Counted from the first letter of the stretch, positions 10,996-20,310 are shown. The stretch is 39,353 nt of DNA from Acidobacteriaceae bacterium (GCA_903642235.1 CAHJWL010000018.1:1-39353); one strand, 5' to 3'. A program made the numbers and translations. The notes: generated from the sequence alone by a model not told the origin.

Positions 10996-11376
10996 TTATT
11001 TCGTCGCTTTCTTCTTACCGGCGACAGTGCCCTTGCGCGGGCCTTTGCGGGTACGAGCGTTTGTGTGAGTTCGCTGTCCGCGCACTGGCAGAGAGCGACG
11101 ATGGCGCAGGCCGCGGTAGGACTGGATCTCAATCAGACGCTTGATGTTGAGCGAGACATCCTTACGCAGATCGCCTTCAATCTGCCCTTCACCTTCAATA
11201 ACTGTACGAATGCGATTCAGCTGATCTTCGTCAAGAGTGCCGACCTTTGCCATCGGGTCAATATCAGCCTTGCCCAGAATACGAGCGGCACGAGAGTTGC
11301 CAATTCCGAAAATATAGGTGAGCCCGATCCGAACCTGCTTATTGTTCGGAACGTCCACTCCGGAGATACGCGCCAT
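10996..11376 (-). CDS. rpsM: 30S ribosomal protein S13
   Basis: S13 sits in the 30S head and contacts the P-site tRNA through its basic tail. The product of about 126 residues begins [14 protein letters not shown] and has the helix-two-turn-helix body, with [11 protein letters not shown]. The tail includes [14 protein letters not shown] and a Lys-rich end. The ATG at 11376 is chosen over the ATG two codons upstream because AAAGGA has proper spacing only to 11376. A short inverted repeat lies in the leader. Confidence 0.97.
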   Translation of the reverse strand: MARISGVDVPNNKQVRIGLTYIFGIGNSRAARILGKADIDPMAKVGTLDEDQLNRIRTVIEGEGQIEGDLRKDVSLNIKRLIEIQSYRGLRHRRSLPVRGQRTHTNARTRKGPRKGTVAGKKKATK

Positions 11377-11391
11377 AAACATCCTTTCTAA

Positions 11392-11412
11392 GTTTCAGAC
11401 ATAGCCTGAAAC
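11392..11412 (-). promoter_or_regulatory. Small hairpin in the rpsM leader
   Basis: GTTTCAG (11392-11398) and CTGAAAC (11406-11412) can form a 7-bp stem with a 7-base loop, ending a few bases before the rpsM ribosome-binding site. It could affect translation of rpsM or be a remnant of an operator for ribosomal-protein feedback. Only the symmetry is visible; no match to a known S4 or S13 target is claimed. Confidence 0.3.
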
Positions 11413-11532
11413 GTGGTTGCGGTTGATGGAGGCTCTCTAAAGGGTTCAACGCAAGCCTTAACGCAAGCTAACTCGCCCTGTAGCTCCAAATCGCACAGGC
11501 GTATCGAACCTCGCCCATGCGTACGTCTGCGT

Positions 11533-11646
11533 TTAGCCCTGTCGCTGCTTGTGTTTGGCGTTCTCACAGATGACGCGAACCACGCCTCGACGATGGATAA
11601 CCTTGCACTTGTCGCAGATCTTCTTCACTGACGCACGAACCTTCAT
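11533..11646 (-). CDS. rpmJ: 50S ribosomal protein L36
   Basis: A 37-residue protein reading [20 protein letters not shown], then [17 protein letters not shown]. It has the zinc-ribbon ligands of the C+ form of L36: Cys in ICDKC and ICEN, and the late His in KHKQ. L36 helps organise domain VI of 23S rRNA. It lies between infA and rpsM, the usual order, with a 156-base gap to the rpsM start. Confidence 0.97.
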   Translation of the reverse strand: MKVRASVKKICDKCKVIHRRGVVRVICENAKHKQRQG

Positions 11647-11741
11647 CTCAACTCCTTAATTGCACAGCAAACGCCGACCATCTGGCGAACTGAACCTTTC
11701 TCTTTCTGTCTCCAACGCCTGAGTTACTCAGAACTCTGACA

Positions 11742-11960
11742 TTACTTGTAGCGGTAGACGATACGACCACGATTCAGGTCGTATGGACTGAGCTCAATAG
11801 CAACACGATCGCCCGGCAAGATACGGATGAAGTTTTTACGCATACGCCCGGAGACGTGCGCCAGCGCCTGATGCTTGTTCTCGAGCTCAACCTTAAACAG
11901 TGCGTTTGGCAGCGTTTCGACAACTGTCGCCATCACTTCAATTGCATCTTCCTTCGACAA
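11742..11960 (-). CDS. infA: Translation initiation factor IF-1 with TTG start
   Basis: IF-1 is an OB-fold protein that occupies the ribosomal A site during initiation. The 72-residue product reads [20 protein letters not shown], then [19 protein letters not shown], and ends GRIVYRYK, all canonical. The start codon is TTG (11958-11960), with AAGGAG five bases upstream and no in-frame ATG at the expected position. It is the first gene of this block; the gene upstream on the same strand is a cysteine-synthase-like enzyme rather than map or secY. Confidence 0.97.
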   Translation of the reverse strand: MSKEDAIEVMATVVETLPNALFKVELENKHQALAHVSGRMRKNFIRILPGDRVAIELSPYDLNRGRIVYRYK

Positions 11961-12087
11961 ACGCTCTCCTTAGGAGGAGTCTCGTCGGGTATGACGCAAC
12001 TCCGTCCAGCCGCAGCGGTGTGTGCAGCAACCTTTATCCTATCTCGAAGGGCGGGTTTTCTCCAAGCTCGTCTTCGGTTGACCGTCT

Positions 12088-13131
12088 CTAATGGCATCGT
12101 GGAAGTGCTCGGAAGCCGGTTAGAGTGATCTCGGGCGAGAGATAGCCCGGCTTTAACGGTTCATTCCGCAGCAGCGCTGTTGAAAGATACTTCTTGTTAT
12201 CGTCGCAGAAGATCGTCACAACGGTGGTGTCGCGCCCGAGAGTCTCCTGGGCACGAAGCGCAGCAAGAAAATTACAGCCGGAGGAGATGCCAACCCCCAG
12301 GCCGAGTTGAGCGGCCAGTTTCTGCGCCATGAGAATGGAATCTCCGTCCGAAGACGACAGAACTGCATCGAGCTCAGAAAGCTGTACGATTGCAGGGATG
12401 AAGTCGTCGGAGATGCCCTGAATGCGATGCGAGCCGACCTTGTACCCGGTTGACAACGTCGGAGATTCCGCTGGCTCGACCGGATGAATCTTCACCTTGA
12501 AATTCCGGCTCCGGAGATAACGGCCGACTCCCATCACTGTGCCGCCTGTACCCACCCCGGCAACAAAGGCGTCGGGGACCAGACCGCACGCTGCAAGCTG
12601 CGACCAGATCTCAGGACCTGTCCCCGCAAAATGAGCCTGACTATTCGCCTTATTCGAGAACTGACAGGGTAAGAACACCCGTTTGTCCGCGCAAGCGAGC
12701 TCTTCCGATCGCCGGATTGCACCAAGAAAGCCTCCCTGCTCGCGGCTGACAGAGACGACCGTAGCTCCGTATCCATGCAGCAGTTGCGCTCGTTCGGAGC
12801 TCATCCAGTCCGGCATGAAGATGGTGACGGGATGCCCAAGCGCGCGGCCGAGAGCAGCGCAGGAGATTCCGGCGTTGCCGCTGGTCGCCTCAGCGATCGT
12901 ATCTCCGGGCTGAAGCGCCCCCCTAGTGTAGCCGTCGCGCAAAACTTCAAGAACCATGCGGTCCTTAATCGAACCCGTGAGATTCATCTGCTCGCACTTT
13001 GCATACAGGGTGCGCGATCGGCCGCGAAAGATGAAGTCAACAGCAAGCAGAGGGGTATTGCCAATGACGTGAGTCAGAGCGTCGAGTCGGGCGGAAATGG
13101 CGGGATCGAGACAACTAGCAGCATCGGGCAC
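12088..13131 (-). CDS. PLP-dependent cysteine synthase family protein
   Basis: Fold-type II PLP enzyme of 347 residues, related to O-acetylserine sulfhydrylase and cystathionine beta-synthase. The likely Schiff-base lysine is K56 in [10 protein letters not shown], where the family usually has a PGGSxKDR-like motif. TSGNAG (83-88) is the substrate-carboxylate loop, and GVGTGGT and ISSGCN supply the PLP phosphate-binding Gly/Ser residues. It makes cysteine or a cysteine-like product from an activated serine, but the departures from the canonical loops leave the exact substrate open. GTG is the start codon. An Lrp/AsnC regulator gene lies just upstream on the same strand and is a natural candidate for its control. 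The 127 bases to infA contain no obvious terminator. Confidence 0.88.
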   Translation of the reverse strand: MPDAASCLDPAISARLDALTHVIGNTPLLAVDFIFRGRSRTLYAKCEQMNLTGSIKDRMVLEVLRDGYTRGALQPGDTIAEATSGNAGISCAALGRALGHPVTIFMPDWMSSERAQLLHGYGATVVSVSREQGGFLGAIRRSEELACADKRVFLPCQFSNKANSQAHFAGTGPEIWSQLAACGLVPDAFVAGVGTGGTVMGVGRYLRSRNFKVKIHPVEPAESPTLSTGYKVGSHRIQGISDDFIPAIVQLSELDAVLSSSDGDSILMAQKLAAQLGLGVGISSGCNFLAALRAQETLGRDTTVVTIFCDDNKKYLSTALLRNEPLKPGYLSPEITLTGFRALPRCH

Positions 13132-13263
13132 ATCTCTACGATAGACAGAAGAAGGACGGGGTGAAAGGAGCAGTGTAAGGTGCCTACCCTGCTTAACTTG
13201 AACTTATTAGGTCTGTTCCTTTTCTACATGCTATGTGAGTTAAGAGAAAACAGATTATGTTCT

Positions 13264-13737
13264 TCACGTGCCGGCGGGCACGACCGGGTTCCAATCGATG
13301 ATGGAGGCAAGCACGATGGAGGTCTGCGTGGCCACATACGGGGCAAGCGAATCAATTACATGTTCCAGGTGAGCCACATCGCGGACTGCAACCTGGACGA
13401 TAAAGCTTTCCGCGCCCGTCACCCGGTGGCACTCCCGCACCTCAGAGACCCGGCGAGCCACGGCCGCAAAGCGTTCCAGCTTGTCGCCCGCAATAGTCAC
13501 CTTGATAAAGGCCCGCAGGGGTAAGCCGACTGCGGTCGGATCCACCTGCGCGTGATAGCCGCGGATGGCACCCGCATCTTCCAGCTTGCGAATACGTTCG
13601 ATAACGGCGGGCGTGGAGAGAGACACACGGCGCCCTAGTTCGGCAAACGGCAGACGGGCATCAGCCTGCAGTTCAGCAAGAAGTGTAGAGTCAACGGCGT
13701 CGAACCTGGAACTGAGTTGAGGGCCGAGTCTGGACAT
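13264..13737 (-). CDS. Lrp/AsnC family transcriptional regulator
   Basis: A 157-residue amino-acid-responsive DNA-binding protein. The N-terminal helix-turn-helix covers about residues 12-60 (LLAELQADARLPFAELGRR and STPAVIERIRKLEDAG). The RAM/AsnC ligand-binding domain covers about 70-150, with ECHRVTGAESFIVQVAV. Such proteins assemble as octamers and sense amino acids. It lies 132 bases upstream of the cysteine-synthase-like gene on the same strand, which suggests local control of that gene. No effector-specific residue can be inferred. Confidence 0.92.
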   Translation of the reverse strand: MSRLGPQLSSRFDAVDSTLLAELQADARLPFAELGRRVSLSTPAVIERIRKLEDAGAIRGYHAQVDPTAVGLPLRAFIKVTIAGDKLERFAAVARRVSEVRECHRVTGAESFIVQVAVRDVAHLEHVIDSLAPYVATQTSIVLASIIDWNPVVPAGT

Positions 13738-13835
13738 ATTGCCGACTATAACGGCAAAGGGGAGCAGCGTGGGCCACCCCCCCTCTTGCGAACCCTATTT
13801 CAGTACATGGTTGAACTCTCGATCAGCGCAGCGGA

Positions 13836-14036
13836 CTAGAGAGGCTGAACGTCGGACGCCTGCCAGCCCTTGGGTCCCTTGACCACGTTGAACTGAACGG
13901 CTTGGCCTTCCTGAAGGCTCTTAAAACCATTGGAGTTGATGGCGGAGTAGTGAACGAACACGTCCTCACCATTCTGGCGGCTGATGAAGCCGAAACCCTT
14001 CGCATCGTTGAACCACTTCACCGTTCCCTGTTCCAT
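13836..14036 (-). CDS. Cold-shock protein, CspA family
   Basis: A 66-residue single cold-shock domain with both nucleic-acid-binding motifs: KGFGFI (RNP1) and VFVHYSAI (RNP2). It binds single-stranded RNA and DNA and melts mRNA secondary structure. [12 protein letters not shown] is the usual start, with AAGGAA nine bases upstream. The 186 bases upstream to the cmk stop are AT-richer than their surroundings and could hold a long, structured 5' leader as in other csp genes; no conserved cold box is claimed. Confidence 0.96.
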   Translation of the reverse strand: MEQGTVKWFNDAKGFGFISRQNGEDVFVHYSAINSNGFKSLQEGQAVQFNVVKGPKGWQASDVQPL

Positions 14037-14222
14037 GTTGAAGATTCCTTAAACCTTTGAATTTGCCGCTTGATTCAAATCGGTGTTGCAACGGTGCAAG
14101 CTTGCAGATGGCCAATCTGTTTCTTACGATGAGCAGAGGTTAGCACAGCTCCAAAATATTTCTATCGGAAAAGTTCATCCTCTGCTAACAGTGCACATAA
14201 CCTTGTGCAGATCGAACCTGGC

Positions 14223-14960
14223 TTACCTTGACGGACCGAGTGGCGACGGCAGATGCGCCTCGACAAGCGTCTCCGCGCGTTCCAGAACCTCCTCAAGAGT
14301 AAGCGCCGTCGAGTCAATCAGGACAGCATCCACAGCCGGCTTCAAAGGAGAATCCGCCCGGGTGCGATCCCGTGTGTCGCGTTCCTTGAGCTCCTGGAGA
14401 ACGGCCTCCGACGTGGGGGCGGCCGGGGAGTTCCCAGGAAACTGCTGATACCGCCGGCTACCCCGGACACTCGGGTCCGCATCGAGAAAGATCTTCACCT
14501 CCGCATCGGGGAACACGGCGGTTCCAATATCGCGACCCTCCATCACCACACCGCCAGCGCCACCCAGAACACGCTGCCGCGCAACCATCCAGGCGCGAAC
14601 ACCAGGATGAACCGAGATGCGTGAGGCTCCGGCGGTCACATCGGGCTCTCGGACTCGGCGGGTGACGTCAGACCGATCCAGGAGGACGCGATTGCCTTCG
14701 CGGCTGGATTCAAGCGTAATTGTGGTGTATCGGGTCAGCGCAAGGAGCGGAGCTTCCTCATCGAAGTCCAGATCATTCTCAATAGCTTTGAGGGCGAGCG
14801 CACGGTACATCGCGCCGGTCTCCAGATTGAGCAGACCGAAACGACGCGCAAGATGCGCCGCGAGAGTGGATTTACCCGCACCTGCCGGACCATCGATTGC
14901 AACGATAGGACGGGTGCGCCGCGGCACATCTGACGACTCGGATGGAGGCACGAGGGGCAT
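14223..14960 (-). CDS. cmk: Cytidylate kinase
   Basis: Phosphorylates CMP and dCMP to the diphosphates with ATP. The 245-residue product has the P-loop GPAGAGKST at 24-32, the NMP-binding ETGAMYRALAL, VVMEGRDIGTAVFPDA, and the lid region with RGSRRYQQ. A 15-residue polar N-terminal extension precedes the fold. Its ATG overlaps the TAA of the upstream AlkZ-like gene (TAATG), so the two are translationally coupled. Confidence 0.97.
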   Translation of the reverse strand: MPLVPPSESSDVPRRTRPIVAIDGPAGAGKSTLAAHLARRFGLLNLETGAMYRALALKAIENDLDFDEEAPLLALTRYTTITLESSREGNRVLLDRSDVTRRVREPDVTAGASRISVHPGVRAWMVARQRVLGGAGGVVMEGRDIGTAVFPDAEVKIFLDADPSVRGSRRYQQFPGNSPAAPTSEAVLQELKERDTRDRTRADSPLKPAVDAVLIDSTALTLEEVLERAETLVEAHLPSPLGPSR

Positions 14961-17590
14961 TATGCCTCATCTTCCTTCGGCTTGTATTTGCGCGCGGGTG
15001 GACGCTTGCCCCAGGGCTTGGCGTTGCCCTTGAACTTGTCAAATGTACTGGCCCCGGGTGCGTCGGGTGCGGAGCGGGAGGGCTTGAACGGCCTTCCCGT
15101 GCTCCCGGATGCGGGTCGTGCGCTGAACGGCTTTTTACCGCTAAACCCGCCCTCCCGCCGGCCGGAAGAGCCGCTTCCTGTAGCTCCGCCTTCGCGGCGC
15201 GGCGCAAAACCTCCTTCACGAGGAGTGAACCCAGCGCGACGAGGAGCAGACTCGGCCCCATCGCGTCGCGGAAAGGGCCTCTCGCCGGGTGGCTTGCTGC
15301 CAAAGGGTTTCGAGCCGGCGAAGCCGCCGCCGCGAGGAGCGGGCCGACCGCTCTCCGGTCTGTACGCCGGACGGCTCTCGTCGCCGTCCCGAGGTGGTCG
15401 CGGTGTTCGGGGTGCGTCAAACTTGCGAAACGGCGGACGTTTACCGCCTTCAGTCTCACGATCCCGAGGAAAGGAAGGTCTTCCAGCGGATGCCGAACGA
15501 CCCTCCGAGCCACCCGGGCGGCCTTCAGGGTCAAAGGTGTGACGTGGTGGACGGCTGCCTGCATCTCCGTCTTCGCGGCGGAAAGGGCGGCGCTCCCGGT
15601 CGCCGGCAGAGCGCTCCGGGTCAAAGGGTTTGCGAGGGAAGCTGGGCTTCGACCCAAACGCGGGCTTGCCGCCAAATCCTGGCTTGCTGCCGAACGGACG
15701 TGCCGGACGAGACTGCCCGGACGTTTCGTCACGCGGCGTAAAGGAACGGCGGGCATCCCGCGGCTGAAAGCGGTCGCCCCCTCCTTCGCGCGGTGCACGC
15801 GCAGAGCTCGGGCGATCGCTACTGCCAGAGCGGTCGCGACTGAAGGGAGGCCGATTCGAGCTATTGCGATCGCGGCTAAAAGCTGGCCGGCCACCTTCCG
15901 GGCGATCGCGAGTGAACGCCGGGCGATCACCGGCGGGCCGATCCCTCTGGAACGCAGGGCGATCTCCTCCCCCGCTGCGAGGACGATTACTGAAGCCCGG
16001 CTTGCGGCCAAAGGCGGGTTTGCTGCCGAATGCCGGTTTACTGCCGAAGGCCGGACGTCCGCCGGCGGCCGCAGGCGCACGTCGGGGGGGCTCCGGGCGG
16101 CTTCCAGCATCAAGATCAATGTCCTGGTATGCAGATGGGCTGCTGGCCGCAGTCTCTGAAGCGGCACGATCAACGCGAGCCTGCTTTTCCTCCTCCCACG
16201 GCTTGTTGAACGCTGGCCGGCCCGCGCCCCCGGCGAATTGGCCGCGCCCGGAGCCGCGGCTCGGACGCGCCTCTAGCCGGCCTCGATCCGCCGGAGATTG
16301 GAAAGGCTTCGGGCGGTCGGCCGAGCCGGTTCCGAGCTTGCGCGGTTTAGGAACCAGCTTCTTAATGCGAGACCCATCCTCCGAAAAGATTGCTACCTCG
16401 TCGACATCGCGTGCAGGCGCGGCGGATGCAAACAGCGGCAGATCACCCGAGACATGAAGATGGTGCTTGCCCTCAATAGTGATCGTCTCCAGCTGCCGCG
16501 CACCCGAGAGCGCGTGAACCACATCACGAATGCGCGAGCGCGGAGCGAGGGGAGAAAGAAAGGTCTCAATCTCATCCTCGGTGGCAAGGATGGCCTGCCC
16601 CAGAAACAAAGATACGAAGGTCGACAGTGCGGTAGGCTGGCCCGCGTTGGCCCCGGTTTTGAGCTGCTTGGTAAAGCGCGTTGTAATAGGCTCCCACAGT
16701 GTTGGTTTGCCTCCAGACTGTGGAACCGGAACGACGCGAAGCTGCTGCCAAAGCTCAGAGAGGGCGCGCAGCACTGCAGCTTCAGTCACTTCCTTGCCAA
16801 GGTCCCCGGTGAGCGCATACGCGGTCTTTGGACCATTTTCAACCAGCAGGGAGTAAGTGTTGGCGGCGAGCGGCGAGACCTTGGCCGCACCTGACGTGGA
16901 CGGCGGCTGCTTCCATGCCTTGTCGCCGCGCAGCGTGAAGATGAATGGAAACGCGGCTGCGGATACGATGAAGTCGGGCGACTCGGCCGTTGTGGCAGGC
17001 AGACCGAGCAGGTTCAGCGGCACTGCGGACCCATCCGCCACCAGCCGCGCGAGCAGCGTACGAGCGGCCCCCGATGCTGAGAGCGAGGGGTTCGCGTTCG
17101 CGGCACCCAGAGTAGCTTCGACAAAGGTCGGAGCGGGCACGCCGGCGAACTGCGGCTTGGCCGCAAACAGCAGAAGGCCGGCGCGGTTCAAAAACTCACG
17201 GGCACCCGATTGGGTAAGGATGGCGACGCTGGCTGCCTGGTCCGGCGCGGCCTTTTCCTGAACATCAGTATCAGAGACATCGATGCCAGAAGGCGCGACG
17301 ACCTCAGGTCGCTCGGCCACCGCACTTGCAGGTACGTGTTCTGCACCGTCTTCCGCACTCTCCCCTTTGCCCTCTCCGGACTGCTCTGATCCAACATCTG
17401 CGCCGGATGGCTCGTTCCCCTGACTGCCCTCCTGCTCGGTGGGGCTGATAGAACTGGCGATCACTGCGTCCTGCGCATCCCCCGCGTCAGACACTTTGGG
17501 AGCGGCCGCCGGTTTCGGGGTGTTCTGGTGCCAGAGGGCGGAACGTGCGGCGGCGATCTGCGCGGCCGAGGGTATCTGCGGGGTGCTCAA
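14960..17590 (-). CDS. AlkZ/HTH_42-like winged-helix protein with long repetitive basic tail
   Basis: Codes for 876 residues from the TTG at 17590, which has AAAGG nine bases upstream; a GTG at 17665 would give 901. Residues about 1-130 are Ala/Glu/Ser-rich and probably disordered. Residues about 130-390 resemble the winged-helix repeats of AlkZ/YcaQ-type (HTH_42) DNA glycosylases, with TAYALTGDLGKEVTEAAVLR, ALSELWQQLRVVPVP and a later RIRDVVHALSGA. The match is by eye, and no catalytic QxQ-type motif is identified. Residues about 430-876 are low complexity: repeated RDRPAFxRD, GSKPAFG and RPxFxR units, rich in Arg, Pro, Gly, Phe and Ser, ending FDKFKGNAKPWGKRPPARK. Such a tail could bind nucleic acid or drive condensate formation. 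mutL lies upstream and cmk is coupled downstream. Function unproven. Confidence 0.75.
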   Translation of the reverse strand: MSTPQIPSAAQIAAARSALWHQNTPKPAAAPKVSDAGDAQDAVIASSISPTEQEGSQGNEPSGADVGSEQSGEGKGESAEDGAEHVPASAVAERPEVVAPSGIDVSDTDVQEKAAPDQAASVAILTQSGAREFLNRAGLLLFAAKPQFAGVPAPTFVEATLGAANANPSLSASGAARTLLARLVADGSAVPLNLLGLPATTAESPDFIVSAAAFPFIFTLRGDKAWKQPPSTSGAAKVSPLAANTYSLLVENGPKTAYALTGDLGKEVTEAAVLRALSELWQQLRVVPVPQSGGKPTLWEPITTRFTKQLKTGANAGQPTALSTFVSLFLGQAILATEDEIETFLSPLAPRSRIRDVVHALSGARQLETITIEGKHHLHVSGDLPLFASAAPARDVDEVAIFSEDGSRIKKLVPKPRKLGTGSADRPKPFQSPADRGRLEARPSRGSGRGQFAGGAGRPAFNKPWEEEKQARVDRAASETAASSPSAYQDIDLDAGSRPEPPRRAPAAAGGRPAFGSKPAFGSKPAFGRKPGFSNRPRSGGGDRPAFQRDRPAGDRPAFTRDRPEGGRPAFSRDRNSSNRPPFSRDRSGSSDRPSSARAPREGGGDRFQPRDARRSFTPRDETSGQSRPARPFGSKPGFGGKPAFGSKPSFPRKPFDPERSAGDRERRPFRREDGDAGSRPPRHTFDPEGRPGGSEGRSASAGRPSFPRDRETEGGKRPPFRKFDAPRTPRPPRDGDESRPAYRPESGRPAPRGGGFAGSKPFGSKPPGERPFPRRDGAESAPRRAGFTPREGGFAPRREGGATGSGSSGRREGGFSGKKPFSARPASGSTGRPFKPSRSAPDAPGASTFDKFKGNAKPWGKRPPARKYKPKEDEA
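14963..16300 (-). repeat. Protein-coding low-complexity repeat region
   Basis: This stretch encodes the C-terminal half of the AlkZ-like protein. Imperfect units of about 8-12 codons recur dozens of times: GSKPAFG/GGKPAFG/GRKPGFS types near 15640-16060, and RDRPAFxRDRPxG types near 15800-15950. The base composition is strongly GC-biased, which also produces long meaningless frames on both strands. Repeat number may vary between strains. Confidence 0.8.
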
Positions 17591-17886
17591 GGTGTGGTGC
17601 CTTTCAAGGTGCCCGCTGAGGGCGAAAGTCAATCTGGGGAGTGCTGTGCAATGAACGCCCGGCACGTGCCGTCTGGCCGTCCTTCCAAATGTGCTGCAGG
17701 GTCTTGCCCGGGATCAGTTGCTTTGTGTTTCGAGCGGCTCCGAGCTCTACTGCTGCTGCGTGGTGCGCATCGCACACTCGTCACATCGGCCGCGGTGCCA
17801 TACCGGTCACGAACGCTGCTTTAACCATAACAGGACAGAGTGAGCCCTGCGGGACGGAGACCGGTTCAGTCGGGACGGAGCGAGCC

Positions 17887-20013
17887 TCAGGTGCGCTGAA
17901 AAGCCCGCGCGATATCGCGGTGGGAGTACCGCAAAGCGATCGGCCGGCCGTGAGGGCAGCTGGTAGGGTGCTCGGTCCGCGCAAGAGCTTCAAGCAGCCA
18001 GGCGAGCTTTGTCGGTTCAAGCGGCGTGTTGATCTTGATCGCGGCATGGCAGGCGATCGAGGCGGCGATGCGGCGTGCACGGGTTCCGGCGTTCTCGATC
18101 TGATCGTCCGGTGTCGGAGCCGAAAGGATGTCCTCAAGCGTAAGCTCAAGCTCTCTTCCTTCAAGCCCGGTCGGAGCCGCTTTAATCGCGAGGGTGCGAG
18201 GGCCGAACGGCTCCGCTTCGAAGCCGTTTCGTTCCAGCTCCCCGGCGAGATCGGCAAAGCGGATCATCTGTTCCGGGAGAAGATCGATCAGCAGCGGCAT
18301 CAGCAATCGCTGGCGCTGCGTGCCTTCCGTGTGCCGCTCGCGCAGCACCTTTTCAAAGAGCACGCGCTCATGCGCCACATGCTGATCGATAATCCACAGG
18401 CCCTCGTCGTTTGTGGCCAGAATGAAGGAGTCGCGCAGCTGCCCGAGCGGCTTCAGCGTGGAAAGAGCATTAAGCGTGTCAGCTACATGCGGGCTACCTG
18501 GAACCGCATGAGTCGCGGAGCCCATCGGCGCGTCCGGGTCGGGGTAGCCGACCGGGATAGCCGTGGTGCCGAAGCTCAGCCGGCCGGGCACTGGCGGAAG
18601 CGACGGGGCCGCAAGCGAGAACGGCGCGGCATCGACGGCGAGCGGGTCAGGATCAGACTGTGCTCCGTTGAAGCCGGCAGGGGCTCGGCCAGGCAGATAG
18701 AACGGATCCGCGATGCCCGTGAGCGGCGCGGAGCCAGGAGCGTACAGGCCCGGGTCGCCTCGATGGAGCGTCTGCGAGGCGGGGCTGAGTGGGCGTGTCA
18801 GACTGCCGTCGGTCCCCCCGTCAGAGTGCCCGTTGGGACTCGGCTCGCCTGGCAGCGGGCTTACATCGATCATTAGCGAAGAGTTCAGGTCGTGCGGACC
18901 GCCTGCAAGAGCCGAGGCAAAGCTGGCCGCCGGGCGAGCCTGAATGAGTGAGGCGCGCACCGTGTCACGAAGAAAGTCGTGCACAAAGGCAGGCTGGCGG
19001 AAGCGGACCTCGGTCTTGGCAGGATGAACGTTCACGTCGACCTCCTCGGGCGGCATCTCGAGAAAGAGAAGCACAACCGGAAAGCTGGTCGGCGGCAGAA
19101 TATTCCGGTACGCCTCAGTCAGCGCGTGCAGAACAAGCCGGTCGCGGATCAGGCGGCGATTCACAAAAACATAGACCGAGTTCCGGTTCAGCTTCTGGAG
19201 CTCGGGCTTTGAGACAAAACCGGAGATGCGCAGGAACCCTGGATCGGGCGGTTGGTAGTCTTCGTCGCGCTTCCAGGGTGGAACGTCAGGCAGGCCCGCG
19301 CGACGAAAATCCATCTCTGCGGCAAGCGGGAGCATCAGCGCCGAGGTCTCGCGGCCGAAGATCTGAAAGAGGCGATCGGACGAGCTGCTGACTGCTGGCG
19401 CGATCAGCAGAGCCTGCGTGCTGGTGTGGAGCTCAAAGTGACGCGTGGGATGTGCCAGAGCATAATGCGTGACGAGAGCGGCAATGTGGGCAAGCTCCGT
19501 CTGCTCGGACTTGAGAAACTTGCGGCGCGCGGGTGTGTTGAAGAACAGATCGCGAATAGTAATCGTCGTACCGACCGGCACACCAGCCGGATCAGCCCGG
19601 AGAATGTTGCCCCCGGCGATCTCGACCAGAGTCCCAACGTCTTCAGCAGGCGTCCCGTCATCCGCCGTCGCGCGGGTCTCAAGCGTCAACCGGGCCACGG
19701 AGGCGATCGACGGCAGGGCCTCTCCGCGAAAACCGAGAGTCGCGATAGAGAGCAGATCATCACTCGTTCGAAGCTTGGAGGTAGCATGCCGTTCAAAGGC
19801 CAGCAGAGCGTCATCGCGCACCATGCCATGCCCATTGTCGGCTATGCGGATAAGCTTGCGGCCACCAGCTTCAACCTCAATGCGGATCCGTGTTGCCCCG
19901 GCATCGATCGAGTTCTCGAGCAGCTCCTTGACGACCGATGCGGGACGTTCAACCACCTCGCCGGCGGCGATCTGGTTCGCAACCTGGTCGGAAAGAATGT
20001 GGATACGGCCCAT
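17887..20013 (-). CDS. mutL: DNA mismatch repair protein MutL
   Basis: MutL couples MutS mismatch recognition to strand incision. The 708-residue product starts MGRIHILSDQVANQIAAGEV. The GHKL ATPase motifs are ELLENSIDAGA, IADNGHGM, ATSKL and GFRGEALPSI. A long Pro/Gly/Ser-rich linker covers about 380-510. The C-terminal domain has the endonuclease motif DQHVAHERVLFE starting at D543 (DQHA-x2-E-x4-E, with Val for Ala), with ACHAAIK and CPHGRP near the end. These make a nicking MutL, as in bacteria without MutH, likely. The ATG at 20013 is chosen over an upstream frame extension of 69 residues that is Cys/Arg-rich and non-conserved. The gene downstream is AlkZ-like, making a small repair-themed group. 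Confidence 0.97.
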   Translation of the reverse strand: MGRIHILSDQVANQIAAGEVVERPASVVKELLENSIDAGATRIRIEVEAGGRKLIRIADNGHGMVRDDALLAFERHATSKLRTSDDLLSIATLGFRGEALPSIASVARLTLETRATADDGTPAEDVGTLVEIAGGNILRADPAGVPVGTTITIRDLFFNTPARRKFLKSEQTELAHIAALVTHYALAHPTRHFELHTSTQALLIAPAVSSSSDRLFQIFGRETSALMLPLAAEMDFRRAGLPDVPPWKRDEDYQPPDPGFLRISGFVSKPELQKLNRNSVYVFVNRRLIRDRLVLHALTEAYRNILPPTSFPVVLLFLEMPPEEVDVNVHPAKTEVRFRQPAFVHDFLRDTVRASLIQARPAASFASALAGGPHDLNSSLMIDVSPLPGEPSPNGHSDGGTDGSLTRPLSPASQTLHRGDPGLYAPGSAPLTGIADPFYLPGRAPAGFNGAQSDPDPLAVDAAPFSLAAPSLPPVPGRLSFGTTAIPVGYPDPDAPMGSATHAVPGSPHVADTLNALSTLKPLGQLRDSFILATNDEGLWIIDQHVAHERVLFEKVLRERHTEGTQRQRLLMPLLIDLLPEQMIRFADLAGELERNGFEAEPFGPRTLAIKAAPTGLEGRELELTLEDILSAPTPDDQIENAGTRARRIAASIACHAAIKINTPLEPTKLAWLLEALARTEHPTSCPHGRPIALRYSHRDIARAFQRT

Positions 20014-20310
20014 CTGTCGATTGTAGTGGGGCAGGTGATTTCGCGGCCGATTGCAGCAGCAACAAGCTCCACCTACGCTCACGCCGCGCGGAACGACATC
20101 AAAGAGAATGCGTGATCTCCGCAGGAAGCGCTTTTCTGGAACGTAACCAGAAGAGTTTCTTTTCCGGCGAGCTATGCAAGTCTCTGCGACTCTGCGATGC
20201 TCTCCCCCCGAAACCATCATTTTTGCAGGAAAATCTCTCCATCACTGATGGCCGCGAACCTGCTCTTTCTCAGCTGTTCCAGTTGTATCTTCGTTCCTTC
20301 TGAGGTCTTT

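Noticed and set aside
14872..16173. 433-codon minus-strand and 405-codon plus-strand frames over the repeat region
   Set aside because: Both arise from the GC-rich repeats that encode the tail of the AlkZ-like protein; they have no start signals or domains.
17641..18876. 411-codon plus-strand frame opposite mutL
   Set aside because: Arg-rich shadow; MutL motifs are all on the minus strand.
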